This document shows positions 51,662-60,958 of a DNA stretch of 64,000 nucleotides, in pieces (within the stretch, counting starts at the first letter, position 1; every line of letters starts with the position of its first letter). The notes beneath the pieces were generated by a model. That model ran no database searches, was not told the origin of the DNA, and worked only from the letters and a program-made list of their open reading frames with translations. The DNA is from Planctomycetaceae bacterium (GTDB lineage: Bacteria > Planctomycetota > Planctomycetia > Gemmatales > Gemmataceae), in contig PNLP01000015.1 of NCBI GenBank assembly GCA_013823135.1, positions 62,001 through 126,000 on the forward strand. Reading direction: 5' to 3'. The position numbers and the translations under genes were made by a program.

Positions 51662-52645
51662 ATGTCTCCCCCTCTTCACCCCCGTCGTGGGTTCACGCTC
51701 ATTGAGCTTTTGGTGGTGATTGCCATCATCGCCATTCTCATCGGATTACTCCTGCCCGCCGTGCAGAAAGTGCGAGAAGCCGCGGCCCGGCTCAAGTGCA
51801 GCAACAACCTGAAACAAATCGGAATCGCCCTGCACGCTCACGCGGATTCCCAGGGTAAGCTGCCCGCCGGCGGCATCGGCTGCCCAACAGGAACCTCCTA
51901 CGGTCACTCGTGGTGGATTCCCACCATGCCGTACCTCGAACAGGGTGCCTTCTACGACAAGTTCGACAAGACCGGCAAGGAGAGTGGCACACAGTACCAG
52001 TCCACCGGGTGGTGGAAGTACCCCAGCTTCGCCGAATCCAACGGCCATAACCAGACGCTTCTCAACGGTTACTCGCTCCCGATGGGCAAGTGCCCGTCCA
52101 GCCCGTTCCCGCCGCATGTGAATAACGGTGGCATCCTGATCTTTAACCCGGATTACACGGGGATTTCTGGCAGCAGCGACCATTCCTCCACGTTCACGAG
52201 CGCCACTTATGGCGCGGGGATGGTGTCCGCCGGTGGCGCTCTGATCCCGAAGAAGCAAGTCGCCATCACCGCCATAACCGACGGCACGTCGAACACCATC
52301 GTGGTCGGTGAACAATCCGATTACTGCTCCCTCGCCGATGGCACCAAGGCGGACTGCCGCAGCGATTGCAAGCACGGGTTCGCGATGAGCTTTCCCAACT
52401 CATTCCCCAGCGACCCACGAATCTTCAACCTGACCACGGTGCGGTACAAAATCAGCAAGGACGCCTCGCTCGCGAACTCCGGCGGCAACTGCGGGGCGAA
52501 CAGCCCGATCCAGTCGGCCCACATCGGCGGGGCGAACGTCGCGTTCGGCGACGGCTCCGTTCGCTTCCTCCGCGACAGCGTGGACATCACGACCCTGAAG
52601 CGACTCGCCGACCGCGACGACGGCCAGGTTCTCGGCGATTATTGA
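51662..52645 (+). CDS. DUF1559 prepilin-like protein
   Basis: A 327-residue DUF1559 protein. The prepilin signal [19 protein letters not shown] and [17 protein letters not shown] are almost identical to the copies at 35133 and 53158. The C-terminal landmark is [17 protein letters not shown], with [12 protein letters not shown] in the middle. It is followed after 53 bp by a transthyretin-like lipoprotein gene, repeating the module seen at 35 kb. Confidence 0.92.
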   Translation: MSPPLHPRRGFTLIELLVVIAIIAILIGLLLPAVQKVREAAARLKCSNNLKQIGIALHAHADSQGKLPAGGIGCPTGTSYGHSWWIPTMPYLEQGAFYDKFDKTGKESGTQYQSTGWWKYPSFAESNGHNQTLLNGYSLPMGKCPSSPFPPHVNNGGILIFNPDYTGISGSSDHSSTFTSATYGAGMVSAGGALIPKKQVAITAITDGTSNTIVVGEQSDYCSLADGTKADCRSDCKHGFAMSFPNSFPSDPRIFNLTTVRYKISKDASLANSGGNCGANSPIQSAHIGGANVAFGDGSVRFLRDSVDITTLKRLADRDDGQVLGDY

Positions 52646-52698
52646 GTGAACGGCGAGGCTTGGCGATCGATCGCACAACTCAACGGGGCTCGTGTTCC

Positions 52699-53115
52699 AT
52701 GTCTCGATTCGGGCTGGTGATCGCGGCTTTTCTCATGGTGCTGTGTGGGTGTAACTCGGAACCGCCGCTCGGCGTGGTCCGTGGCAAGGTGACCTTCAAG
52801 GGGGCACCCGTGCCTGAGGGTTCGGTGCTCTTCACCGACGACTCGCAGGGCGTGGCTTTTGTGTGCGACCTTGATGCCCAGGGAGCGTTCGCGTTCCAGG
52901 TGGCGAAGGGGCACGGTCTGCCGCCGGGCACCTATCAGGTCGCCATTCAGCCGCCCCGTGGGAATAAGCCTTCGATGGAAATGGTGCCGCCGGTGACCGT
53001 CGATCCGGACAAGTACCCGAACATTCCGAAGAAGTATCACGATCACAAGACGAGCGGGTTCACCGCGACTGTGAAGCCCGGAAGCAACGAGTCTTTTGTT
53101 TTCGAGATGAATTGA
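52699..53115 (+). CDS. Lipoprotein with transthyretin-like domain
   Basis: A 138-residue lipoprotein. MSRFGLVIAAFLMVLCGCNSE contains a lipobox (LCGC). The mature domain GVVRGKVTFKGAPVPEGSVLF is the transthyretin/carboxypeptidase-regulatory-like sandwich, with the RGKVT...G...P pattern shared by the copies at 34675 and 54060. The start at 52699 is the only one with a lipoprotein signal. It lies between two DUF1559 genes. Confidence 0.82.
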   Translation: MSRFGLVIAAFLMVLCGCNSEPPLGVVRGKVTFKGAPVPEGSVLFTDDSQGVAFVCDLDAQGAFAFQVAKGHGLPPGTYQVAIQPPRGNKPSMEMVPPVTVDPDKYPNIPKKYHDHKTSGFTATVKPGSNESFVFEMN

Positions 53116-53157
53116 TCGCATCCTCTCCCATCGGTTCTATCAGCGAGCGTTGTAGCC

Positions 53158-54063
53158 ATGTCATCCTCTCCCAGATTTCGACGCGGATTCACACTGATCG
53201 AATTGCTTGTCGTGATTGCCATCATCGCAATTCTCATTGGCCTGCTGCTCCCCGCCGTCCAAAAAGTGCGAGAAGCTGCGGCCCGCGTGAAGTGCAGCAA
53301 CAACCTGAAGCAAATCGGCATCGCGATGCACGGCTTCCACGACGTTAAAGGGTCGTTGCCTTCAGGCTTCGTCTCGAGCAACCCCGGCACGGCGGCAAAT
53401 TCGTCGTGGTGTCGAACCGGCGGCGTCCAGAAGGAACCCTGGACGGTCCAAATCCTGCCGTTCGTGGAGCACGCGAGCCTTTACAGCAAGTTCGACTTCA
53501 CCGTGCCGTTCCAGGAAGTCTCCAACCAGATGACGCCGCCGAACAGCGATCGCATCGTCCCGCTGAGCGTCTACATGTGTGCCAGCGACCGACGCCTCGC
53601 GGCGAACCCGCTCCTCAGCAGCTATTTCGGGGTGCAGGGCGGCGGGTCGGCACCAGACTGTGGTAACACCGATTGCAGCCCGGCAAACGAGCGGGGAAGT
53701 TACGTGAGCGGGTTGCTCTACGCGGGGTCGAAGCACAGGATTTTGGACGCTACGGACGGCACGAGCAACGTGTTCCTGGTGGGGGAATCTCGGTACGGCG
53801 GTGCTGCGTGGGGAGCGAGCGCCAAGCAAGACAACTGCTCTTACCCTCGCAACGTGGCCGGGGCGCAAGATCAGATCAACCTCTACCCTAACCAGGGCGT
53901 CCACGACACTCGCGGGTTCAGCAGTTACCACCTTGGTGGCTGCCAGTTTGTGCTGCTCGATGGGTCCGTCCACTTCGTCCGCGAGAACATCGACCTCAAC
54001 ACCTACCGGCAACTGGCCCGGCGGGCGGACGGCTTCCCGATCGGGGGGGGAGTCAATCCATGA
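53158..54063 (+). CDS. DUF1559 prepilin-like protein
   Basis: A 301-residue DUF1559 protein with signal [19 protein letters not shown] and [30 protein letters not shown] in the middle and [16 protein letters not shown] near the C-terminus. Its stop overlaps the next gene's start by 4 bp (ATGA), showing translational coupling with the lipoprotein that follows. Confidence 0.92.
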   Translation: MSSSPRFRRGFTLIELLVVIAIIAILIGLLLPAVQKVREAAARVKCSNNLKQIGIAMHGFHDVKGSLPSGFVSSNPGTAANSSWCRTGGVQKEPWTVQILPFVEHASLYSKFDFTVPFQEVSNQMTPPNSDRIVPLSVYMCASDRRLAANPLLSSYFGVQGGGSAPDCGNTDCSPANERGSYVSGLLYAGSKHRILDATDGTSNVFLVGESRYGGAAWGASAKQDNCSYPRNVAGAQDQINLYPNQGVHDTRGFSSYHLGGCQFVLLDGSVHFVRENIDLNTYRQLARRADGFPIGGGVNP

Positions 54064-54479
54064 TTCGTCAGATCCCTGGACGGGTGGCCATGTCTGCGAT
54101 CGCCGCCTTCGTGTGTGCGGTTGGGTTTGGGTGCAAGGACAATGGCCCCAAGAACTACCGCGTTTCGGGCACCGTGACTTACGATGGCAAGCCCGCGAAG
54201 CGGGGGTTTATCACTTTCGAGCCCGACTTTGAAAAGGGGAACTCTGGACCGGGTGGCGGGTGCGAAATCCACGACGGAGCGTACAGCACCCCACCGGGGA
54301 AAGGTGTGGTCGGCGGTGCGTACAAGGTGAAGATCGTGGCGTTCGATGGGATCGCGACGACCCAAAGTGGTGAGGATCTCGTCGATGGTAAACCGCTCTT
54401 TCCGCCGTTCCACACGGCGATCGAATTCCCCCCGCACGACACCACGAGCGACTTCGACGTTCCGCTGAAGCCAAGATGA
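54060..54479 (+). CDS. Lipoprotein with transthyretin-like domain
   Basis: A 139-residue lipoprotein: [19 protein letters not shown] supplies the signal and lipobox (GFGC). The mature domain [23 protein letters not shown] is transthyretin-like. The start at 54060 is set by the ATGA overlap with the DUF1559 gene; an internal ATG at 54090 would still leave a signal. Last gene before a strong terminator. Confidence 0.82.
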   Translation: MIRQIPGRVAMSAIAAFVCAVGFGCKDNGPKNYRVSGTVTYDGKPAKRGFITFEPDFEKGNSGPGGGCEIHDGAYSTPPGKGVVGGAYKVKIVAFDGIATTQSGEDLVDGKPLFPPFHTAIEFPPHDTTSDFDVPLKPR

Positions 54480-54483
54480 ACTG

Positions 54484-54517
54484 AAGCAGCCCACCCGTTG
54501 TGACGGGTGGGCTGCTT
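54484..54517. terminator. Bidirectional terminator between lipoprotein and clpC
   Basis: A 14-bp perfect stem (AAGCAGCCCACCCG / CGGGTGGGCTGCTT) with a 6-nt loop. T-rich on both ends (TTTGTGTGTTT on the plus strand). A related partial palindrome, AAGCCCACCCATTGC, follows at 54530. Confidence 0.85.
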
Positions 54518-54564
54518 TGTGTGTTTATCAAGCCCACCCATTGCGATGTGGGCGGGCCATTCGA

Positions 54565-57126
54565 TTACGCCTGGGCTGCGGCCACGGCCGGAGCGGTCTC
54601 CGGAGCCTTGTCCACGTCGAAGCCGAGCTTCTTCTCGCCATCGACCTCGACCACCTTCACATTGATCGTGTCGGTGTTGTGGAACGTCCCCTTGAGCAGT
54701 TCCTCGGCGAGCATGTCTTCGAGGTGCTGCTCGATCGACCGACGCAGTGGCCGGGCACCGAACTCCAGGCTCGAACCCTTCGCGATGAGGAACTCCTTGG
54801 CTTCCTCGTTGACCGCGAGCTTCAGACCCTTTTCGGTCATTCGCTTGGTCACCTTCGCGAGTTCCATGTTCACGATCTCCTTGAGATCGTTGTTCGTCAG
54901 CGACCGGAAGACGATGATCTCGTCGAGACGGTTGAGGAACTCAGGGCGGAATTCCTTCTCCATGCGGGCACGGAGCTTCTTCTGCATTTCCTGGTAGCTG
55001 ACCTCGGCGTTCTGCTTGAGGCCCGCACGGAACGCGCTCCCCATGTCGGCCTGGTCGATGATCGTCTCGGCCCCGATGTTCGTGGTCATGATGACGATGG
55101 TGTTCTTGAAGTCGATCACCCGTCCCACGTTGTCGGTCAGTCGGCCTTCTTCCATGATCTGGAGCAGCATGTTCCAGACGTCCGGGTGGGCCTTCTCAAT
55201 TTCGTCGAGCAGCACGACCGAGTACGGCTTGCGGCGAATCTTCTCGGTGAGCTGGCCGCCCTCTTCGTAGCCGATGTAGCCCGGAGGGGCACCCACGAGC
55301 CGGCTCACGTTGTGCTTCTCCATGTACTCCGACATGTCGAGTTGCACGATGTTGTTTTCGTCGCCGAACATGAACTTCGCGAGTTGCTTCGCGAGCAACG
55401 TCTTACCAACACCGGTCGGCCCGGCGAAGATGAAGCTGCCGATGGGGCGCTTCGGGTCCTTCATGCCCGACCGGCTCTTGCGAACCGCCCGTGCGATGGA
55501 CTTGATCGCCTCGTGCTGGCTGATGACGGTGCCGTGCAACTCGGCTTCCATGTTCAGGAGGCGCTTCGTTTCGTCCTCGCCCACCTTCTTCAGCGGCACG
55601 CCGGTCATCTTGCTGACGACCTCGGCGATCACTTCCTCATCGACGATGCCGTCGGTTTCCTTGGCCTTGTCGCGCCAGTCCTTGGTGAGCTGGTCCTTCT
55701 GCTTCTTGAGCTTCTCGGCCTTGTCGCGAAGGTGAGCGGCCTTCTCGAAGTCCTGCTCCATCACGGCGGCTTCTTTTTCCGTGTTCAGCTTGTCGATGTC
55801 TTCATCGATCGCCTTGAGATCCGGTGGCCGCGTCATGGCCTTGAGCCTAACCCGAGCGCCCGACTCGTCGATGACGTCGATGGCCTTGTCTGGCAGGCAG
55901 TGCCCGGTGATGTAGCGCTCCGACAGTTCGACAGCGGCCTTGAGCGCGGCGTCGGTGATCTGCACCCGGTGGTGCGATTCGTAACGGTCGCGGAGCCCCT
56001 TGAGGATCTCGACCGTCTCGGCCATGCTCGGGGGGTTCACGATGATCGACTGGAACCGGCGGGCGAGCGCCTGATCCTTCTCGATGTACTTGCGGTACTC
56101 GTCGAGGGTCGTGGCCCCGATGCACTGGATTTCGCCGCGGGCCAGGGCAGGCTTCAACACGTTCGAGGCGTCGATGGCCCCTTCCGCGCCGCCCGCACCG
56201 ACGAGCGTGTGCAGTTCGTCGATGAACAGCATCACGTTCTTGGCGCGACGAACTTCGTTCATCACGGCCTTAATGCGTTCCTCGAACTGTCCGCGATACT
56301 TGGTGCCCGCGACCATCATCGCGAGGTCGAGTACCACGATGCGGCGGTCTCGCAGCAGTTCCGGCACGTTCTGATCGACGACCAGTTGCGCCAGACCTTC
56401 GACGATGGCCGTCTTGCCGACGCCCGCTTCGCCGAGGAGAACGGGGTTGTTCTTCTGACGGCGTGAGAGAATCTGAATGACTCGCTCGATCTCGTTGGCT
56501 CGGCCGATGACCGGATCGAGCTTGCCCTGTCGGGCGAGTTCGGTGAGGTCGCGGCCGAAGCTGTCGAGAGCAGGTGTTTTGCTCTTGCTGCGCCCGGAGG
56601 AGCGTTCGGAAGCGCCGCCGCCCCCTCCGCCGCCACCGCCGCTCCCGCTGCCACCACCGCCGGATTCGGATTCGTTCGGCATGTTGTGCCCCAACAGGTT
56701 CAGGACTTCCTCACGCACGTCTTCAAGTTTCAGCCCCAGGTTCATCAGAACCTGGGCGGCGACACCTTCCTGCTCACGAAGCAGACCGAGGAGCAAGTGC
56801 TCGGTGCCGACATAGTTGTGGTTCAGGTTCCGGGCTTCCTCCACGGAATAGTCGATGACCTTTTTGGCCCGCGGGGTGTGCGGCAGTCGGCCCATGACGA
56901 CCTGCTCACCACCCGGCCCGTGCTGGACGATCTTCTCGACCTCAAGACGAATCTTGCGGAGGTCGATATCCAGGTTCTTGAGGACGTTGGCGGCGACACC
57001 CGAGCCTTCTTTCACCAGCCCGAGAAGGATATGCTCGGTGCCGATGTACTCGTGGTTGAACCGCTGGGCCTCCTGGTTCGCCAGTTGCATGACCTTGCGG
57101 GCCCGGTCCGTAAATCTTTCGTACAT
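54565..57126 (-). CDS. clpC: ATP-dependent Clp protease ATP-binding subunit ClpC
   Basis: An 853-residue Hsp100 unfoldase that feeds substrates to ClpP. Two Clp_N repeats ([33 protein letters not shown]) are followed by an unusually long Gly-rich linker (residues ~155-175) and the first AAA module ([15 protein letters not shown]). The ClpC-specific M-domain with UVR-like motif is in [24 protein letters not shown]. The second AAA module has [15 protein letters not shown] and [20 protein letters not shown]. Length and order are those of ClpC. mcsA/mcsB/ctsR are absent, so regulation differs from Firmicutes. It is divergent from the crotonase fusion gene, with 379 bp between. Confidence 0.96.
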   Translation of the reverse strand: MYERFTDRARKVMQLANQEAQRFNHEYIGTEHILLGLVKEGSGVAANVLKNLDIDLRKIRLEVEKIVQHGPGGEQVVMGRLPHTPRAKKVIDYSVEEARNLNHNYVGTEHLLLGLLREQEGVAAQVLMNLGLKLEDVREEVLNLLGHNMPNESESGGGGSGSGGGGGGGGGASERSSGRSKSKTPALDSFGRDLTELARQGKLDPVIGRANEIERVIQILSRRQKNNPVLLGEAGVGKTAIVEGLAQLVVDQNVPELLRDRRIVVLDLAMMVAGTKYRGQFEERIKAVMNEVRRAKNVMLFIDELHTLVGAGGAEGAIDASNVLKPALARGEIQCIGATTLDEYRKYIEKDQALARRFQSIIVNPPSMAETVEILKGLRDRYESHHRVQITDAALKAAVELSERYITGHCLPDKAIDVIDESGARVRLKAMTRPPDLKAIDEDIDKLNTEKEAAVMEQDFEKAAHLRDKAEKLKKQKDQLTKDWRDKAKETDGIVDEEVIAEVVSKMTGVPLKKVGEDETKRLLNMEAELHGTVISQHEAIKSIARAVRKSRSGMKDPKRPIGSFIFAGPTGVGKTLLAKQLAKFMFGDENNIVQLDMSEYMEKHNVSRLVGAPPGYIGYEEGGQLTEKIRRKPYSVVLLDEIEKAHPDVWNMLLQIMEEGRLTDNVGRVIDFKNTIVIMTTNIGAETIIDQADMGSAFRAGLKQNAEVSYQEMQKKLRARMEKEFRPEFLNRLDEIIVFRSLTNNDLKEIVNMELAKVTKRMTEKGLKLAVNEEAKEFLIAKGSSLEFGARPLRRSIEQHLEDMLAEELLKGTFHNTDTINVKVVEVDGEKKLGFDVDKAPETAPAVAAAQA

Positions 57127-57505
57127 CTACGCTGTCTCCCCCCGATAGGGATGGAAGGGATGGAGAACTTCGCTCATTGGTCGGGTGACAATCACCGGCC
57201 CTCTATGCACATCATATACCCGACCTCACCAGGCACCACCTGAACCGGGAATTGGGCGGCGGATCGTCCGTCTTCCGGGAGGGGTTACCGCAGGTCTGGA
57301 GAGAGCCTGCAGTCGTCGGCTTGTCGATCAGTAAAGAGGAGCGTTGAATCTGCGGAATTCTAGGCAGGGGGTCCAACCGAATCAAGCCGAGCGGCAGAAG
57401 GGCCGATGGAAGGTGTAGTTTTCCGAGCCACGACCCCACTGTGCAATGCGTGGTCATCGGGTTCGGCTTGACCGGTTCGCCGCCATCCGGAAACAATCCT
57501 CGATC
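57127..57505. promoter_or_regulatory. Divergent intergenic region, clpC / crotonase
   Basis: A 379-bp region between divergent genes must hold both promoters. I see no CIRCE-type inverted repeat and no convincing sigma-70 boxes; no gene is supported. Confidence 0.3.
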
Positions 57506-58849
57506 ATGGTGATCGACTCTCCACACATTCGAGTGACCGTCGAACACGGAACCGGCACGCTGGAACTCGGGTTCCCCGGCGAACCGGTGAACGGGTTCGA
57601 TGCCGCACGCCTCCGTGAACTCGATTCGGCCATCCGTGCAGTCTCGCAGAATCGTGCGGTGCGTATCCTGGTTGTTCGCTCGGCGAAGCCCGCCGGGTTC
57701 TGTGCGGGTTTGACCCCCGAAGCCCTTGCGAGTCTGCCACACCCCACGCAGCGGGCCAACTTCGCGTGGTACGGCCAGCAGGTGTTCGATCGCCTCGCCA
57801 AACTCGACGCGGTGACCGTCGCCTTGATCGACGGCCCGTGCCTCGGCGTCGGCCTGGAACTGGCGCTCGCCTGCGACCACCGCGTGTGCGTGGCTCGCCC
57901 GACAACTCACCTCGGCTTCCCCGATAAAGTTGCGTGCTTCGGGGGAAGCGCCCGCCTCAGCCAACTCGTCGGCAAGCGATCCGCGGAACTCATCGCGAGC
58001 GGGGAAACGCTCTCGGGACGCGAGGCACGCGCCCTCGGCTTCGTGGACGTGGCCTGCTGCGAGCGCCGGGGCAAGATCGAACTCCGCACACTCCTCGACC
58101 GACTGGAAAAACGCCCGGTGAAGCCTGTGCGTTCCGAATTGGTTGGCCTGGCGGCAGAACGGCAGGCATTCGCTGGTGGTAGCAGATTTGGACAGGTGAC
58201 AGCAGGAGGGGGAGACACGGAGACACGGAGACACGGAGAGACAACCACTGCGCCGTCATTGCCTTTTTCTCCCACTCTCCTTGTCTCCCCCTCTCCCACT
58301 CTGTCCGCAGCGTTGCCTCCACTTCCCACGACGCTCGGGCTACTCGGTGTCGATCCCCACGCTGCTGGCATCGTGGCCGAGGCTGTGCTGCGAGGCGGGT
58401 CGGCAGTCGTGTGTGGGAACCGTGCCCCCGTGTTCGCGAAGATCGAAACGGCGCTGACTCGCGGATTCATCACGCCGCTGGAAGCGGATCAGGCTCGGTT
58501 GCGGGTGCGTGCGTCGGAAACGCTTGACGGCTTCGACAGGGCCGGGTTGGTCTTCGTCGCACAGGGGCAAGACCCGTTCCGGCTCGCGTCGGTGGTGCAA
58601 CCGCGTGCCATCGTCTGCGTCGTGCGGCCAAAGCACAGTTCTTTGGTGAGCAATCGCAGTTCCGCTCCCTTTCCTTATCCGCGGCGAGTGATCCGCATCG
58701 GTTTTGGCGACCCTGGCAGCGTGGCACTATTCCCCAGCCCGAACACAGCCGAGGACACGAGCGATGCCGTGTCCGCGTGGTTGAAGCCGTTTGGCTTCAC
58801 GGCTCTCGTGCTTCCGGTTGCGGCTCGGTTGCTGCCACGGGCCGCGTGA
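57506..58849 (+). CDS. Enoyl-CoA hydratase fused to a degenerate 3-hydroxyacyl-CoA dehydrogenase
   Basis: A 447-residue protein with the plan of FadB/FadJ but shortened. Residues 1-215 are a crotonase domain: [18 protein letters not shown], the oxyanion loops AGFCAGL and [18 protein letters not shown], and [14 protein letters not shown]. Residues ~270-340 resemble the NAD-binding half of a 3-hydroxyacyl-CoA dehydrogenase ([23 protein letters not shown]) but the GxGxxG loop is lost and the catalytic half is missing, so dehydrogenase activity is unlikely. The linker (residues ~234-267) is encoded by an interspersed CACGGAGA repeat. The start at 57506 (MVIDSPHIR) is chosen by family alignment. 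Confidence 0.75.
   Translation: MVIDSPHIRVTVEHGTGTLELGFPGEPVNGFDAARLRELDSAIRAVSQNRAVRILVVRSAKPAGFCAGLTPEALASLPHPTQRANFAWYGQQVFDRLAKLDAVTVALIDGPCLGVGLELALACDHRVCVARPTTHLGFPDKVACFGGSARLSQLVGKRSAELIASGETLSGREARALGFVDVACCERRGKIELRTLLDRLEKRPVKPVRSELVGLAAERQAFAGGSRFGQVTAGGGDTETRRHGETTTAPSLPFSPTLLVSPSPTLSAALPPLPTTLGLLGVDPHAAGIVAEAVLRGGSAVVCGNRAPVFAKIETALTRGFITPLEADQARLRVRASETLDGFDRAGLVFVAQGQDPFRLASVVQPRAIVCVVRPKHSSLVSNRSSAPFPYPRRVIRIGFGDPGSVALFPSPNTAEDTSDAVSAWLKPFGFTALVLPVAARLLPRAA
58207..58306 (+). repeat. CACGGAGA repeat within coding sequence
   Basis: Three tandem GAGACACG units (58212-58241) face a TCTCC-rich imperfect inverse (58266-58304). The stretch is in frame and encodes [12 protein letters not shown] and a Ser/Pro-rich tail between two protein domains. 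Confidence 0.8.
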
Positions 58850-58868
58850 CCGTGCCTACCATATCTGC

Positions 58869-59600
58869 ATGGAAACTGATCCCGCACCGAAACTGCCGCC
58901 GGCCCGCGAACGGATCGGGCCGATCAGCGACTCGCTGAAGCAACTCTACCCCGAAGTCGTCACCGCGCTGACGCACGAGAACGCGCTGCAACTCCTCGTC
59001 GCCACGATTCTCTCGGCACAGTGTACCGACGCCCGCGTAAACACCGTCACCCCTGCACTGTTCGCGCGATTCCGAACGGCTCGCGACTTCGCCACCTGCG
59101 ACATCACGGAACTGGAACAACTCATCAAGCCGACGGGCTTCTACAAGAACAAGGCGAAGCACATTCGCGCGTGCGGTGTCGCTCTGGTCGAACGCTTCGG
59201 CGGCGAGGTGCCCGGCAACCTCGATGATCTCGTCACGCTTCCCGGAGTAGGCCGCAAGACCGCGAACGTGATCCTCGGCGACGCCTTCGCCACGCCGGGG
59301 ATCACTGTGGATACACATGTCGGAAGGCTCTCGCGACGGCTGGGCCTGACTCGCCATCGCGACCCGGTGAAGGTCGAACTCGTGCTGATGGAACTGGTGC
59401 CACGAGCGGAGTGGACCGACTTCAGCCATCGGCTCATCCTGCACGGCCGCAAGGTGTGCTATTCACGCAAGCCACGCTGTGAGTCGTGCCCGCTGGCGGC
59501 GCTATGCCCGAATGTCGGCGTGAAGGGACTCGCGCAAAAACGCAAACGCAAACGCAAGTTCGTTAGCGGCCGCCCCAACGGGGCTGCGCCGAAATCGTGA
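58869..59600 (+). CDS. nth: Endonuclease III
   Basis: A 243-residue base-excision-repair glycosylase/AP lyase. The helix-hairpin-helix [13 protein letters not shown] contains the catalytic Lys; [14 protein letters not shown] contains the catalytic Asp; the [4Fe-4S] ligands have the exact C-X6-C-X2-C-X5-C spacing ([17 protein letters not shown]). The start at 58869 (METDPAP) gives the standard N-terminus. The C-terminus is extended by a basic tail (KRKRKRKF) and then by [11 protein letters not shown], which is translated from a family A palindrome that also supplies the stop codon. Confidence 0.95.
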   Translation: METDPAPKLPPARERIGPISDSLKQLYPEVVTALTHENALQLLVATILSAQCTDARVNTVTPALFARFRTARDFATCDITELEQLIKPTGFYKNKAKHIRACGVALVERFGGEVPGNLDDLVTLPGVGRKTANVILGDAFATPGITVDTHVGRLSRRLGLTRHRDPVKVELVLMELVPRAEWTDFSHRLILHGRKVCYSRKPRCESCPLAALCPNVGVKGLAQKRKRKRKFVSGRPNGAAPKS

Positions 59601-59628
59601 GCGGCGCAGCCCCGTTGGGGCTGGAGCT
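59566..59628. repeat. Family A repeat over the nth stop codon
   Basis: GCCCCAACGGGGCTGCGCC (from 59572) and its inverse GGCGCAGCCCCGTTGGGGC (to 59621) flank the nth stop codon at 59598-59600. Together they form a ~19-bp stem. Confidence 0.9.
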
Positions 59629-59657
59629 AAACGACCGAATCCGTATCTCATTTCACC

Positions 59658-60890
59658 ATGAACACCAATACCCTTCTCGAACGCTTTCTGCGCTATGTCC
59701 GCATCGACACCAAGGCGGACGAGAAATCCACCACCTACCCGAGTTCGCCGGGGCAACTCGTGCTCGGCAAAATGCTCCGCGATGAACTCCTCGCACTCGG
59801 CCTGAAGGACGCCATCCAGAACGAGCACGGACTCGTGTTCGCGACGGTACCGGGGAACGTGCCGGGCGCGCCGACGATCGCGTTCAACGCCCACGTCGAT
59901 ACCAACCCCGAGAACTCCGGCAAGGACGTGGACCCGCAGGTGATTCGTGGTTACGCGGGCGGCGACATCGTGCTGCCCAAAGACCCGACCAAGGTCATCC
60001 GCGTGAAGGACAACCCCGACCTGAACGCGGTGATCGGCAAGACGGTTATCACCACCGACGGCACCACGCTGCTGGGTGCGGACGACAAGGCCGGACTCGC
60101 GGTCATCATGGAAGCGGCCCGCATCCTGATGGAGAACCCGCAGATCCCACACGGCCCGGTCCGCATTGTGTTCACCTGCGACGAGGAGATCGGCTACGGT
60201 GTGAAGCACCTGGAACCGGCCGAGATCGGTGCCGTGGTCGCGTACACGCTCGACGGCGCGGCTTCCGGTGAGATCGAGGACGAAACGTTCTCGGCCGACG
60301 CCGCAACGGTCACCGTCACGGGCGTGAACATCCACCCGAGCATCGGCAAGGGGCGAATGATTAACGCCGTGCGACTCGCGGCGATGTTCATCGACCACCT
60401 GCCGCAACGCACGCTCAGCCCCGAAACCACCGACGGCCGCAACGGATTCCTCCACCCGCTGACCATCGAGGGCGGCACCGGCGAGGTGAAGATCGGCTTC
60501 CTGCTGCGCTCGTTCGACACGGATGAACTACCCGTGCAGGCCGAGTTGCTCCGCGAGATCGCCCGGCAAGTGGAACGCGAGTATCCGGGGTCGAAGGTGA
60601 AGGTGGAGACTCGCAAGCAATATCGCAACATGCGGGACGGCATCGCGAAGGAACCGCGAGCGATCAAGTACGCCGAGATCGCGACGAAGCGAGCCGGGCT
60701 GGAGCCGAAGTTCAAGATCATCCGTGGCGGCACAGACGGTTCACAACTCACTGAGAAGGGGCTGCCGACGCCGAACCTCTCGACGGGCGAGCACAACCCG
60801 CACTCGCCGCTGGAATGGACGTGCCTGGAAGAGATGGAAGCGGCCGTTCGTGTAGTCGTGGAGTTGTGCCAGGTGTGGGCAGGCCGTTAG
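59658..60890 (+). CDS. pepT: Peptidase T (tripeptidase)
   Basis: A 410-residue M20 metallopeptidase that releases N-terminal residues from tripeptides in the cytoplasm. Zinc ligands and active-site residues are visible in FNAHVDTNPE, GADDKAGLAVIMEA, TCDEEIGYGVKHL, and the C-terminal GEHNPHSPLEW. TVTGVNIHPSIGKGRMINAV is the dimerisation-domain signature of PepT. The length matches the family (about 408 residues). The N-terminus MNTNTLLERFLRYVRIDTKADE is canonical. Confidence 0.95.
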   Translation: MNTNTLLERFLRYVRIDTKADEKSTTYPSSPGQLVLGKMLRDELLALGLKDAIQNEHGLVFATVPGNVPGAPTIAFNAHVDTNPENSGKDVDPQVIRGYAGGDIVLPKDPTKVIRVKDNPDLNAVIGKTVITTDGTTLLGADDKAGLAVIMEAARILMENPQIPHGPVRIVFTCDEEIGYGVKHLEPAEIGAVVAYTLDGAASGEIEDETFSADAATVTVTGVNIHPSIGKGRMINAVRLAAMFIDHLPQRTLSPETTDGRNGFLHPLTIEGGTGEVKIGFLLRSFDTDELPVQAELLREIARQVEREYPGSKVKVETRKQYRNMRDGIAKEPRAIKYAEIATKRAGLEPKFKIIRGGTDGSQLTEKGLPTPNLSTGEHNPHSPLEWTCLEEMEAAVRVVVELCQVWAGR

Positions 60891-60895
60891 AGTGG

Positions 60896-60950
60896 AGCCG
60901 CTTGCGGCTTCGCAGGGCAAGTAACTGCCTGCGAAACCGCAAGCGGCTTC
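60896..60950. terminator. Family D hairpin between convergent genes
   Basis: AGCCGCTTGCGGCTTCGCAGG and an inverse ending CCGCAAGCGGCTT form an imperfect ~20-bp stem between pepT and the convergent ubiquitin-like gene. The element matches the hairpin at 20067. Confidence 0.75.
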
Positions 60951-60958
60951 AGACGTTT

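Noticed and set aside
54517..56466. 649-codon plus-strand open frame
   Set aside because: Antisense to clpC, which is certain; Leu/Arg/Val-rich shadow.
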